A DNA stretch of 64,000 bases from Smittium mucronatum (lineage: Eukaryota; Kickxellomycota; Harpellomycetes; Harpellales; Legeriomycetaceae). Shown one piece after another: positions 1-12,188 of the stretch (positions within the stretch are counted from its first letter, which is position 1; each line of letters opens with the position of its first letter). The stretch is from assembly GCA_001953115.1 (NCBI GenBank), contig LSSL01000349.1, positions 1 through 64,000 of the forward strand. Direction: 5' to 3'. The notes under the pieces were generated by a model. That model was not told the origin of the DNA. It ran no database searches and saw nothing but the letters and a program-made list of their open reading frames with translations. The translations under genes and the position numbers were made by a program.

Positions 1-566
1 ATTTTGGTGAAAGTAAAAGAAAATTTAAAAATTAAATTAAATTTGAAACAAGTGTGAAAAAATATGATTAAATATAAAATTGATTGGGAAAAAGTAAATG
101 TAATTTGGTCTCAAAGCACCCAATTAAAATATAAGTGAAAGTTAACACGAAAAATTTCATCTCATTACAATAAAATCAAATTTAAACTAGAAAAAATTGA
201 ATCCCAATTGGTTTAAAATATAAAATGGCTATAATTTATACGTCTATAATATGTTTACGTTTAATGGAAATTTTTCAGTGTGATTTTATAAGCTATTTTA
301 CAAGTTTTTTTGATGCACAGAGCAGAAAACGGATTTGTATAAGTATCGTAATTAATAATAATTAACTATGCACCTATCACTATAAAAAACATGAGAATAA
401 TCTCCGTTAAAAGATTAAAAAACAATTTTTGCTGATATTTTATCACAAAAAATAATTTTTTCACAATATGGCATCATTAAAACCTAACATACAAGCAAAA
501 AAAATAAATTTAGAATGACTTAAAGTTTTCATATATTAAATTTTATTTTATTTTAGGAATATCAGA
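1..566 (+). repeat. IR1 left arm
   Basis: This is the left arm of the inverted repeat paired with 2002-2567. Distinctive matching stretches are GATGCACAGAGCAGAAAACG near 313 and its complement near 2240-2260. No ORF worth reporting lies in the arm. Confidence 0.85.
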
Positions 567-2001
567 GCTTTTTTATACATTACCTAATTATGTTTAATTT
601 TTTAATAATAAAAAGACGTTTTTTGCTTTAAAATATTTTACACTTTATCGATAGAATGTTTTTTCAATTATTCATAGTTATTATTTAATACAGATAATCA
701 AATATCACCATTTAGAAAACTTGTATCTATTAAGTGGCTTAAATCGAAAATAGAGGTAAATTAATTATCTGTGAAAATATTTATTAAAATTTTGTATTAT
801 GAGTTCAATCTTACATCTATAAGCTGGATCACATTGGAAAAATAATAATGCACGTGCCATATAAATTTTATATAAGTTAAGGGTGTTATAACCCATACAT
901 AGTTCTGATTTTTTAGGTAAATTATCCTAGTTTCCGATTAAACTTGGGCACATTACTGGTTGGAACTTTCTGCGCGAGTTATTTTAATTTTATAAAAATA
1001 ATTTTAATCTCCAATTTTAAAATTCTCTATGAATTTTTAAACGGGTTTAAATTTTTTTAATATTGACCGAGATATAGAGTCTAAAAAAAACACATAAATC
1101 CAAATGCTACTTTATCTGGATGAGTCACCTCAATTATCATATATTATTACGAGATCCAATTGATACATGCCTGATGATAGAGTCTCTATAATAAGCTCAT
1201 TTGACCAAGAATTTCGATCCACTAACTTAAATTTTTTTCGTATAATTATAAAATTTAAAATCATTATGAATGATAGATCACTAACCGTGTAAATATTTGT
1301 CATTTTTTTCAAAGAAATTTTTACCCCAGACCTTTTTTTTGTATCATTTTTTCCCTGGTTCTTCCAATAAATACGTTTACCTTACATTCGTATAGAAGAG
1401 AAAAAACTTTACTAAAATAGAATAACTAAGGGATTTATTTAAGTAATTTCTAATAAATAAATAAATTATAATTTGGTATTGTGTTTGCACTTTCTCAAGA
1501 TGAGCCTCTTTATATTTAAATTTTTCATATTTTAAACTTCAATTGATAGTCTGTGTGTATAATTTCAAACTTATTTTCAAAAAAAAGAATGATAACTTTA
1601 TAGGGTAGAAAGCAGATTTTTAACTAACTTCCTGGTCGAAAATTACTAATGAAGACCGCTAATTTGACACTAACGGGTTTAAAACTGCTTCTAATATTGT
1701 ATAAAACCTTTAAAAAAATTCTATTAATAGACTGTGGATATAGTTATATTATGAGCCAATTGAGACAATTAAAGTGGTTTTCATTTTCATAAGATTTTAT
1801 CTCCACTTTTTTCGAAGATTGAGTATGTTTTTTTATAACATCAGGCATATGGCAAAAACTTCTGTTGCATTAACATTCTTGGTTATATTTATTATATTAT
1901 AATATTAATATTTCTGTTTTAAGAAAACTCATATATTTTTAACCTATATTTATAAAAAATTTATAAAAAAGTAAAAAAAATTATGAAATGTAAAAACAAG
2001 T
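567..2001. other. IR1 spacer, no gene recognised
   Basis: About 1.4 kb of AT-rich DNA lies between the two arms. The longest ORF (60 codons, 1130-1312, minus strand) resembles nothing I know and has the composition of random AT-rich DNA. I see no transposase motif, tRNA or tandem array. Confidence 0.6.
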
Positions 2002-2567
2002 TCTGATATTCCTAAAATAAAATAAAATTTAATATATGAAAACTTTAAGTCATTCTAAATTTATTTTTTTTGCTTGTATGTTAGGTTTTAATGATGCCAT
2101 ATTGTGAAAAAATTATTTTTTGTGATAAAATATCAGCAAAAATTGTTTTTTAATCTTTTAACGGAGATTATTCTCATGTTTTTTATAGTGATAGGTGCAT
2201 AGTTAATTATTATTAATTACGATACTTATACAAATCCGTTTTCTGCTCTGTGCATCAAAAAAACTTGTAAAATAGCTTATAAAATCACACTGAAAAATTT
2301 CCATTAAACGTAAACATATTATAGACGTATAAATTATAGCCATTTTATATTTTAAACCAATTGGGATTCAATTTTTTCTAGTTTAAATTTGATTTTATTG
2401 TAATGAGATGAAATTTTTCGTGTTAACTTTCACTTATATTTTAATTGGGTGCTTTGAGACCAAATTACATTTACTTTTTCCCAATCAATTTTATATTTAA
2501 TCATATTTTTTCACACTTGTTCCAAATTTAATTTAATTTTTAAATTTTCTTTTACTTTCACCAAAAT
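2002..2567 (-). repeat. IR1 right arm
   Basis: This is the reverse complement of 1-566. The flank to the right begins GTCCATAAAA. Confidence 0.85.
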
Positions 2568-5500
2568 GTCCATAAAAAATATTTAAAGCTAATTTTCATA
2601 ATATATGCATTGTACTATTGATATCAAAAATGATACGTGAAAGGTATATATTGATGTTTCTGTAAGACTTTATTTGGTATTTATATTAAATTTATATATT
2701 TTATCTGATAAAATATAGAAAAAAGCGAATATAAAATAAATATTTCTCTTTCTGAATTTGTAAAAATTCTTGGTTTAAGTATGAATTATAATAAAATAAA
2801 TCTGATCGTTTAAATTTTGATTATAATGATGAAATGCGAATAAAAAAAGTTTTAAACTAGAGACTATAAAGTCATAACTGCCTCTTACTCATGTAATTAT
2901 AAAATTGATTTAATGCTAAGTATAAAAAAAATACCGACTAAGCGTAAATTATTATATATTCTTGGTGTAAATAATTGCTATATTATAAAATAAATTTGAA
3001 TAATTATAACTTTTTAACACCAATAATATATGAATTAGGAAGATTAGTAGGCTTGTATTTTAAAAATAATAAAATCTAGCTTAATTCGGTGCATCATTAA
3101 ATATTTAATAAAATTTTATTAATGGTTCAATATTTGAGTCAAATTTAAAAATACCGATAATCTTAAATATTTCGGACTAAAATTATCATTATTGAAAATA
3201 TTTTCTTATATTTTTTTAGGTTTTTAATAGTGTTTTTATTTTTTTAGTATAGCAGATTTTCTTACTTATAATTGAAATTTCAAAAAATTTCAAAATAAAT
3301 AATACGATGAAACGTAAAAAACTACTAAAATTTGAGACAGTGTATGTAGTTGGATCAATTTATTTTAATTAGAAAAAATTTCGCATAGTTATTTCTTAGT
3401 TTATTCAATTTTTTTCCTATACAAAAAAATCCAATATTAAAGTTGCATATTATTTTGGAATTAAGATTCATAGTTGAGATTTTTTAAGAATACCAAAAAA
3501 TTCGTTTATTCTTAAAGATTAATATATGATTGACTTTCAGCTATTTACATGTTCAGGTATGATAAATGAAGAACATTGGCTTATACTAATAATGATAAAA
3601 ATATTTGTAATTGTTAAAAATGTCATAATTAAAAATATCCAGGTTTATATGTACTTATTTTTTTATAAAAATTATTATCAATGGCTTGATTATTAATTGG
3701 CTTAATGGAGAGGATATTAACATGTTATATCCGCATACAAAGTGAAATTAAAAAAATTTATCAAATCTTTTGTTAATTTTTTATTTGTAAAATAAATAAC
3801 GATATTTTATTAGATTTTGAGGATACTTCTAGCTCGAAAACTTTTTTAATAGAAAGTTTTTTTAATTTAAACGCTGCATCTTTAATTTAGATTTATTTAT
3901 TTATTATTATAGTTGGAACATGCTATTATTTTTTTTTAATTAGTAAACTATTGGCCTCAATAGTTTTGAAACATCACCAAGCCAAAAAAATAAATAAAAT
4001 AAATACTAGATATGATAGGACTTCTAAATTTTTAAAATATAAATTATATTTTGAGATTCATAATATCCAATTATTTTATAAATTATCATAATATAATATT
4101 TCCAACTCAGGCGATTAGATGAAAATTTAGTTCTTTAGGTTCCAGAAATGAATTTTATTTCTACCAGACATATATAAAATTTCTATTTGATGTTTGGTGT
4201 AAATAATCCAGTTAAACAAGTTTATTAAAAACCTTTTTTTTTTATTGACAAAAAATTAGGTGAAAATTTTTATGAATTCGGTTATGGATTGTTTATATGA
4301 TAAAATTCTGCTCTCAGAGTATCACATAAAAAAATTAGGTTATTTTTTTTATCTTAAAATTTATAAATGTATTTATTAAAAGTATCTCAAATATAATCAT
4401 TTTGAAAATACAAAATTCTTAGAAATTAGTATATTAAATTAAAGGCCATACTTATTGTTATTTTTTAAATTTTCTTTAATAAGATTCAGTCATATATAAG
4501 TCAATAAAAATAAAAATAAATATTGGAAACGCGAAATTTGATCCAATTCAATTTCACTCAATACCACTTCCCCAAGTGTTATTTAAATAAATTTATTTTC
4601 ATTCAATTTAAAATTTAAACGACTTTCCCTAATCCCAAAAAATGCTATAATAAGATAAGGATTAATGCCCTTACTATTTTTTTTACTACGCATAGTTAAA
4701 AATACCCAAATTTAATAAAGATAAAAATAACTCGTTTTTCATAAAGCCCCTAATTCCGATTTATAAATATCTCATATATAAAATATCTAAATATTATTTT
4801 TAAAATTAGTAACTTTAAAAACCTTATTTATAAATTTCAAAAACGCGCCTTAGTGAAACTAAAAATTCTTGAAAATAAAAAATGAAAAATTTTAATGGAT
4901 CAAAAACGAAATATGAGCTATTGAGAATTATATTTTTAGTTTTAAACGCGATTTTATAAAAAAAATATAAACCTCGCCTACTTTTATTCTAAAGAATTAC
5001 TATCGATATTAAATATATATAGCTTAAAACCCCTCCATGAATTATTTTATTTTATTTTTTTATAATCTATAATTTTATATTCACTTATAGCTTTTTAATT
5101 TATTATTTTTTTGTGAAATTTTTTACCAAATAAGTGTTTTAATTAAAATTGAATATATTAATGTAATATTAATTTCAAAATTTTTAATCTTTTTATGATT
5201 TGATATATCCCCAGAATATATCAAGATATGCTTCAAAATTGTATTTCGATTTATAATTGACGTATAATATTGTCTTCTTTTAAAAACTTCATAGTTATAA
5301 ATTATCTATATCTTAGATTTTTGCCGATTTTTCTTGACAGGTCAAACTTCAGCATCATTTTTTTGGTGAACCTCTAATCCTTTTTCAAAAAATCAAATAT
5401 AAAGGTGAAATTTTCTTTTATTTTTTCCATTATGGTAGAAAATCTATTATAACAGACCTCTGAATAATTTTAAGTTTTGAAAAATAAATTTATAAAAGAA

Positions 5501-7973
5501 AGAAATTTGTTCCGATGCATTAAAGATTATAACTTTTTAGATAATTGTTTAAAACTAAATGCAATTTTTCCTCATAAATTAATCTCATTGTAATTCTTTT
5601 TAATCTCAAGAAATTTTATTTTAATTAATTTCTACAAGGCTTAGAATTAGCAATCCACATACTCGTTAGGACCAAGTGCAAAATATATAAAAAAATGAGT
5701 AAATATCTTCATATTTATGTCACTTTAATCGTTCTAATACGATTGCTGTCTATTTTTTTGTACAGTTATGTAAAATTTTAGGTAAAAAAGAAAAAAATTA
5801 TTCCGGCAATTAACTCAACTTTTTTTAAATATTGAAATTCCAAAGCCTAAAAAACTTATAGTAAAATTACTTAAATATCCCAATACCCTTGTGTTAATTT
5901 TTTACTAATTTATAGCACGTTTCACAACTTTAATATTTTTTTTTGTTTATAAAGCTATGTATAAAAATAAAAAACCACTTAATAATACCTACTAGTATTG
6001 AATATTGTCCTAAAATTAATTGAGAATTCTTAAAAGCTCATAGAAAAAATATTTATTGCATTTAAAAAGTATTTTTATATTTTTATGCATATCTAAAATC
6101 ATCATTTTTGTTTTGAATTCATCAGATATACGATTAAATTAAGAATGTCACTCTGCTCAAAGTTTAGAAGCTTCCACTTTCCAAAAAAGCAAATTTTTCC
6201 ATTTTATTTTGTTCTTTTGGAGACAATTTTTCCACGAAAAAATTTATAGACATATTTAATCATTTTTTTTACGAAAAGGGATAAAATAACTCTATAAAAC
6301 CGATATATTTTGTACCTAATACTTTTAAATGAGCTTGGAATTTTTTAATGATAGAAAATTTCTTATATACATGTGACTTTTTAATTTTTTTAAAAGAATT
6401 TTTATATTTATCGTGTTTATTGACATTCCAAACCATGACTTTTATTCTACAACAAAATTTTATTTTACCTTCACTGCATGATTTATTTTAAATAAAATCT
6501 TAATCCGTACACCATTCATTTTGCTTTTATATTTTTCTTAATATAAATTTCCCTTGTATTAAAGAGAGAATTGTTTTTTGCTGCTTTTATGAGGGTTGTT
6601 TATTTTTTTTTCTCAGGCTTCTATTATTTTCTTATTTAATATATTCATAACCAAAAAAAATCACTTAAAAAGTTTTAAAACTAATATTTTATTTTAAAAA
6701 AAATTATAATATTGGATAACTGCACTTTGTACTACTCGAAACTTGAAATTTTTATTAAAAAAATATTTTATTTAATTTAATTAAATTAAATTAAAAGATA
6801 TTTTTTAGAATTTAAAAACTTGATTCTGTTTATTTGTGTGATTCTTAGACTAAAATAAACTTTAATTATTTATATCTTTTCTTCCATTTTTCAAATTATA
6901 ATGCTAAATCAAAAAATGCGAGTTCTTGGAAATATAAAATTTTTCTTTGGGTTCTAATTTATAGAATTTTCAATATAAAGAGTCAATAAACTATACCAAC
7001 ATAAACTTCGGATGAAAGTGTTTAAAAAAATTACCTTTATGCCAAAAAATATCCGATATATTTACTCTGTGTCATATAAATTGGGATAAATGGGGTGGCT
7101 GTCAATAATTATTGTGCTGTATAGGAATTAGATACAAAAACTGGAAGATTTTTTTCGCTAAAAATTATAATGACCCTGTTAAATTCCGATTATTTTTTTG
7201 ATAGAAAAAACGTTTTTTACATTCTGATTTTGAACCTCAAAATATCCGTATGCATATTTAAAAGATCATATCTAATAACAAATTAAATATCATTAAATAC
7301 CGGGAAATTTTTTCGTGATAACTAAACTAAAACCAACCGATTTAATTTATATTTCACATAATTACTTCAAAATTTACTCACATCACCTATCAACTATTTT
7401 TCCCAGTTTAAATTTTCTCAATATAAAACAGAATAAAATCAAACTTTTCAAACTAAATATTCATTTAATATGAGTTTGAAATCTGTTTTTGAAAAAAAAT
7501 CGAAATAATATATTGATAGTATTGCTAATATCAGAATAAAAACAATGAATAATAGTATAGAAACATAAAATGACTTTAATAAATAGATCAATATTTAAAA
7601 TTGCAATTAATCAAAAATTTAGAAAGTAAAATAAAAGAATATTATTAATATAAAAGATCTGTAATTAAAAATAGGGTATTAAGTTTTGTGACTAATAGGC
7701 CATTAAATTAAGATATAAATTTTACGTCGAATATAAAAAATCAAAATCAAAATCAAAATCAAAATCAAAATCAAAATGAACTATAAAAAAAGATAAAAAT
7801 TCTCAATATTATTTTCTTCGATATATTTTTTAAATACTTTACTTTTACTCATTTACATTATAAACTAATAAATTCTTATATTAAAGAGTATTATAACATG
7901 TATTTACCGAAATTATAAATTTTGCTTTATTTAAAAGTAAAATTTATCTTTAGACAGTGGATAAGCATATTTA
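2568..7973. other. AT-rich gene desert
   Basis: No protein gene, RNA gene or known element is recognised. A small inverted repeat occurs at about 2950-3036 (ATATATTCTTGGTGT with ACACCAATAATATAT). A hexamer tandem repeat occurs at 7741-7776. ORFs are all short. Confidence 0.6.
7741..7776. repeat. TCAAAA hexanucleotide microsatellite, six units
   Basis: Six perfect consecutive copies of TCAAAA are followed by a degenerate TGAACT. Confidence 0.95.
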
Positions 7974-8677
7974 TTTCATAAAATCCATAATTTACTTAAT
8001 TTGTTCTTATAAAGTTTTTTAGAACATTTTTAATCCCACGTATCCCTTCATTTACACCAGTTAGTATTTTAAAAAATAATCGCAATATAGACGAGTATCA
8101 TCCAATTAGAGTTTATTATTTTTTGTAATAGAAAAAAAAAGAGAGAAAAAGCCAATAACAGAAACCGATAGTATATTTTCAGAAAATACACTATATAATT
8201 GTATTTAATATCGTGGTAAATTTTTAAATATAGTTTATGATAATATTCTAATAACCAATAATGCAATCTAAGACTTTGTGGAGCTCACTGAAACATGAAA
8301 TATTGTTGAAAATAAATTTCATAAAGACTTTATTTAGTTAAATGGAACAGCAAAAATGAAAATATAACCAAAATGTGTCTAATATTGGCCTTAATTATCA
8401 AATTAAGCCCAAAATTCCATACATATTATGAAAAATAATAAGATAAATTAGTCTAATATGAAATGATATAAAGAATACTAAGATTTATGAAGATTAATAT
8501 ACAATAAATATCCATAATCTTAATCAGAAACAAGAAATATGTAAATGAAATATTTTGATGGTGACACTTATTATAAATATTTTACATATAATCCTATTTA
8601 ATCTCATTTAACTACCTGATACATTAAAATAATAGGAATAAATTCAAATGATATCAATTATAAGTGGGACCAAAATA
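7974..8677 (+). repeat. IR2 left arm
   Basis: This arm pairs with 11485-12188. It contains a hydrophobic 65-codon ORF on the minus strand (8069-8266) that is duplicated in the other arm. I do not regard it as a gene, because its residues are those expected from AT-rich DNA. Confidence 0.88.
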
Positions 8678-11484
8678 TCAATTGGGAATAAATGCAAACT
8701 TGAGGCAATTAGGGATTTTTTTTTATCAGGCGATGCACTTATTAATTTAGCACATTGAATAAGAGACTCACGACTCAATACAGGAATAATTTTTATTATT
8801 ATTATTTTACACTTAAATTTCTAACATCACGGAATAATGATTTTGAATTTTCTAAGAATTTTTTTTATAATTAGTAAAAAAAAATTATAAAAAAAACAAT
8901 ATCATCATTGGCTGCTTTTTATTAATCACAAGGAAATTTTCATTTAATAATTTTGATAAGATTTTTCATATTTTAATACATTTTCTATCTAAAATCCTTT
9001 TTTTTCATTAATAAAAAAATTCATTTTCGTATTATTTTTTATTTCCAATTTTCTCTTTATTTAATCGTTTTATAACACATTTTTTTCAATTTTACGATTA
9101 TAAACATTTAATCCTAAAAGGATGTTAATATATGCCTGTCAGCCTTAATTGTGGTTTTTATTATATATATTTTAATTTAATAAAACTATAATTTCTAATA
9201 AAATATTCATTTGTACTTTTTTAACCCCTTGGCTTATAACCAGAAATGATATAAGTGTTTAAAGCTGTAAAAATAAGAAAAAAAAACCAATATATAATCT
9301 GATAGAAAAAATTAATATTTTTAAACTAATTTCATAAAAATTTCTACAAATTAATATGTATAATGTAAATACCTTAAAATGGAACCAGCTTAATATTTTT
9401 ATACTTATAACTATGGAAACAGAGTAAATAAAATGCGTACGTAAAGGCGTATATTGCGATTTAATGGATTAAGCGCCGTATTATTCTTAATTTTTTTGAA
9501 AAACGGGACAAATATTGGGTTTGAGCCCAAAAGAATATTTTTTATGGATATTCAATCTCAAGTTTAAATGTCCCAGTTTATTTAAAATAAAACGAGAACA
9601 TACATATAAAGTAACATTTAATGTTTTAAATTGTAAATAAGATCCAGAATTATCAATTTATTTTAAATAAGTATTTCTTTAACATAGTGTTATTCTAAAC
9701 AATATAAATAGGCTTATAGTGAAGTATTAACTTGAAGTTAAATCATCTAGACTATCTTTAGATAGAGTGATCAATATATTTAGATATATATGATTTTAGA
9801 AAACCTTCTCAAACATCTGATTTAGTTAATGGATTCTGTAATTATTCGGCTATATCAAAAAAGATTTTTTTGAATCTAATATTCAGTAACTTCTAGCGGG
9901 GGAGACATGGTTTTGGTATTTTTATCAGAAATATATCTGAATCCTAATAAAATTTATAATCATCAAAGATCCACCAAAAAAATTTCGAAATTTTTTACTG
10001 TTATTATTTATTTATTTTGAGTTTATTTTCCCATTAGTATATTTTATGGAAATGAATAAAACTGAAGACGCCTACAAGGGCGTCTATAGTAAAAAAAATC
10101 ATCGAGGCATTGTGATTTGGGTCTAAATGTGGGTACATAAAGTTATTATAAATCATTTTTATATTTTTATATTAAATAAAAAAATATTCGATTTTCTGTG
10201 GTGAATAATAGCTTATGATCTTTACATTCTTGGATAAAATGCTTTTAGAAAATCTGAAAAAATCAGCTTATTTAAGAATTTTATAAGTAAAATGGTATAA
10301 ATTTTAAAAATTTAGCGCTTAAACTGTCGATCTTATGATCTTTTCTGTTTATGAAACGCAAATTTTATTCAATCAAGTTACACACGCATTAAAAAAAAAC
10401 TTAGATTTAGTAAGTATTTTGAGAGATTTTTTTTTTGCAATTTATATGTAGAGGAAAAGGGGAATAAAAAGAGTCGATATACTCGCATATTTTGCATAAA
10501 AAATGAATAAAATCACTAAAAGGGATGATAAGAAATAATAACATTGGGTAGAAATGCCATTAAAAATTAAATATATTGGTGGTGTGTGGGAAGGGGAAGG
10601 TATTACCTATCAATATATGGACTGATTTAATCACTAAAAATGTAAAAATGAAACTCATGAAGATTTTAATAGGGTTTTAAATCGGAAAAAAATAATAATG
10701 TGCCTAATAAATTAAAGTTATGTAAATACTAAGAAGAGTATTTCATTTTTTTAGAAGCATCAAAGATGAAAATATGATTGAGGGTTGTGTTATAAAATAA
10801 TTGGATATACGAGGATATATATTCTTTCTTTGGTTTAATTTTGGTTTAATTTTACATAAAATTTCTTTTTAAACGCGCATTATCAATTATAATACTTTAT
10901 AATTAAGACTAAAAATGAAAATATTTTGTGTTAGCGGATATAACATATCATTTAATCTTATTTATTTTTTAAAAATAATGGAACTAAAAAAAAATAACAA
11001 TATATTGTATCTTATTTCAAAAAAAATATAAGAAACAGTAGTATAAAAATTGGTTTATTTATCAATGAGAATCATACGGTAAAATTAAAACCTCATTTAA
11101 ATAAAAAAAAAGTATGAATTAAAACATAAAATAAAATAAAAAAAGATCCCAAGTCAAAATACGATATTAATGATTTAAGATTTTCTTTTGAACACTAAAT
11201 ATTATATAAGTTATAATTATATTGTTTTATAAATTGGTTATATGCATGTTTTAAGCACTTTTTTATATATTACATGAAGTATTATTTACATATATTATTT
11301 TGGTTTATTTGTGATTGAAAAAAAAATTCCTAAGTATATAGTAACTTATTTCTATTTTAGGTTCATTTTTAGCACAAAAAAAGCCAAATGCGTGATTCAA
11401 GCCCCATATTCACATAGATAACTATGTTTGAATCTAGTCTCAATTTTTTTATTGAAATTCATTTATAAATACATTAAAATTTTT
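8678..11484. other. IR2 spacer, no gene recognised
   Basis: These 2.8 kb of AT-rich sequence have no ORF of 60 codons or more and no transposase-like motif. There is a short palindrome, TTGGGTTTGAGCCCAA, at about 9516-9531. Confidence 0.6.
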
Positions 11485-12188
11485 TATTTTGGTCCCACTT
11501 ATAATTGATATCATTTGAATTTATTCCTATTATTTTAATGTATCAGGTAGTTAAATGAGATTAAATAGGATTATATGTAAAATATTTATAATAAGTGTCA
11601 CCATCAAAATATTTCATTTACATATTTCTTGTTTCTGATTAAGATTATGGATATTTATTGTATATTAATCTTCATAAATCTTAGTATTCTTTATATCATT
11701 TCATATTAGACTAATTTATCTTATTATTTTTCATAATATGTATGGAATTTTGGGCTTAATTTGATAATTAAGGCCAATATTAGACACATTTTGGTTATAT
11801 TTTCATTTTTGCTGTTCCATTTAACTAAATAAAGTCTTTATGAAATTTATTTTCAACAATATTTCATGTTTCAGTGAGCTCCACAAAGTCTTAGATTGCA
11901 TTATTGGTTATTAGAATATTATCATAAACTATATTTAAAAATTTACCACGATATTAAATACAATTATATAGTGTATTTTCTGAAAATATACTATCGGTTT
12001 CTGTTATTGGCTTTTTCTCTCTTTTTTTTTCTATTACAAAAAATAATAAACTCTAATTGGATGATACTCGTCTATATTGCGATTATTTTTTAAAATACTA
12101 ACTGGTGTAAATGAAGGGATACGTGGGATTAAAAATGTTCTAAAAAACTTTATAAGAACAAATTAAGTAAATTATGGATTTTATGAAA
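11485..12188 (-). repeat. IR2 right arm
   Basis: This is the reverse complement of 7974-8677. It ends at TTATGAAA (12181-12188), after which the flanks diverge. Confidence 0.88.

Larger units (their letters stand above)
1..2567. repeat. Large inverted-repeat structure IR1 (arms of at least 566 bp, about 1.4 kb spacer)
   Basis: Bases 1-566 reappear as the reverse complement at 2002-2567. The pairing starts at the first base of the window (ATTTTGGTGA with TCACCAAAAT at 2558-2567), so the left arm may continue outside the window. The inner boundary is sharp, at GGAATATCAGA (556-566) with TCTGATATTCC (2002-2012). I saw one substitution between the arms, near base 50, and no indel, because paired positions keep a constant sum. 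The spacer (567-2001) is AT-rich and contains no recognisable gene. Such a layout fits a non-autonomous DNA transposon with long terminal inverted repeats, a foldback element, or a segmental inverted duplication. No target-site duplication can be tested because the left edge is cut off. Confidence 0.85.
7974..12188. repeat. Large inverted-repeat structure IR2 (704-bp arms, 2.8-kb spacer)
   Basis: Bases 7974-8677 are the reverse complement of 11485-12188, with paired coordinates always summing to 20162, so there are no indels. In the long stretches I compared (for example 8041-8100 with 12062-12121, and 8281-8670 with 11492-11881) I found no mismatch. The same 65-codon ORF therefore appears in both arms (8069-8266 minus, 11896-12093 plus). 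The 2807-bp spacer carries no recognisable gene. The outer flanks (AGCATATTTA on the left, CTAATTTAAA on the right) show no clear target-site duplication. It could be a long-TIR non-autonomous transposon, a foldback element, or a recent inverted duplication. Near-perfect identity inside decayed DNA means recent origin, gene conversion or assembly error. Confidence 0.88.

Noticed and set aside
7741..7776. TCAAAA array considered as a CRISPR-like or telomere-like repeat
   Set aside because: The units are contiguous hexamers without spacers and internal to the scaffold, so it is a plain microsatellite.
8069..8266. 65-codon hydrophobic ORF present twice (also 11896-12093)
   Set aside because: Duplication only reflects the inverted-repeat arms. 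The composition is what AT-rich DNA yields, so repetition is not evidence of coding.
11391..11450. Possible tRNA-like B box (GTTTGAATCTAGTC)
   Set aside because: No acceptor stem, D arm or anticodon arm could be folded around it.
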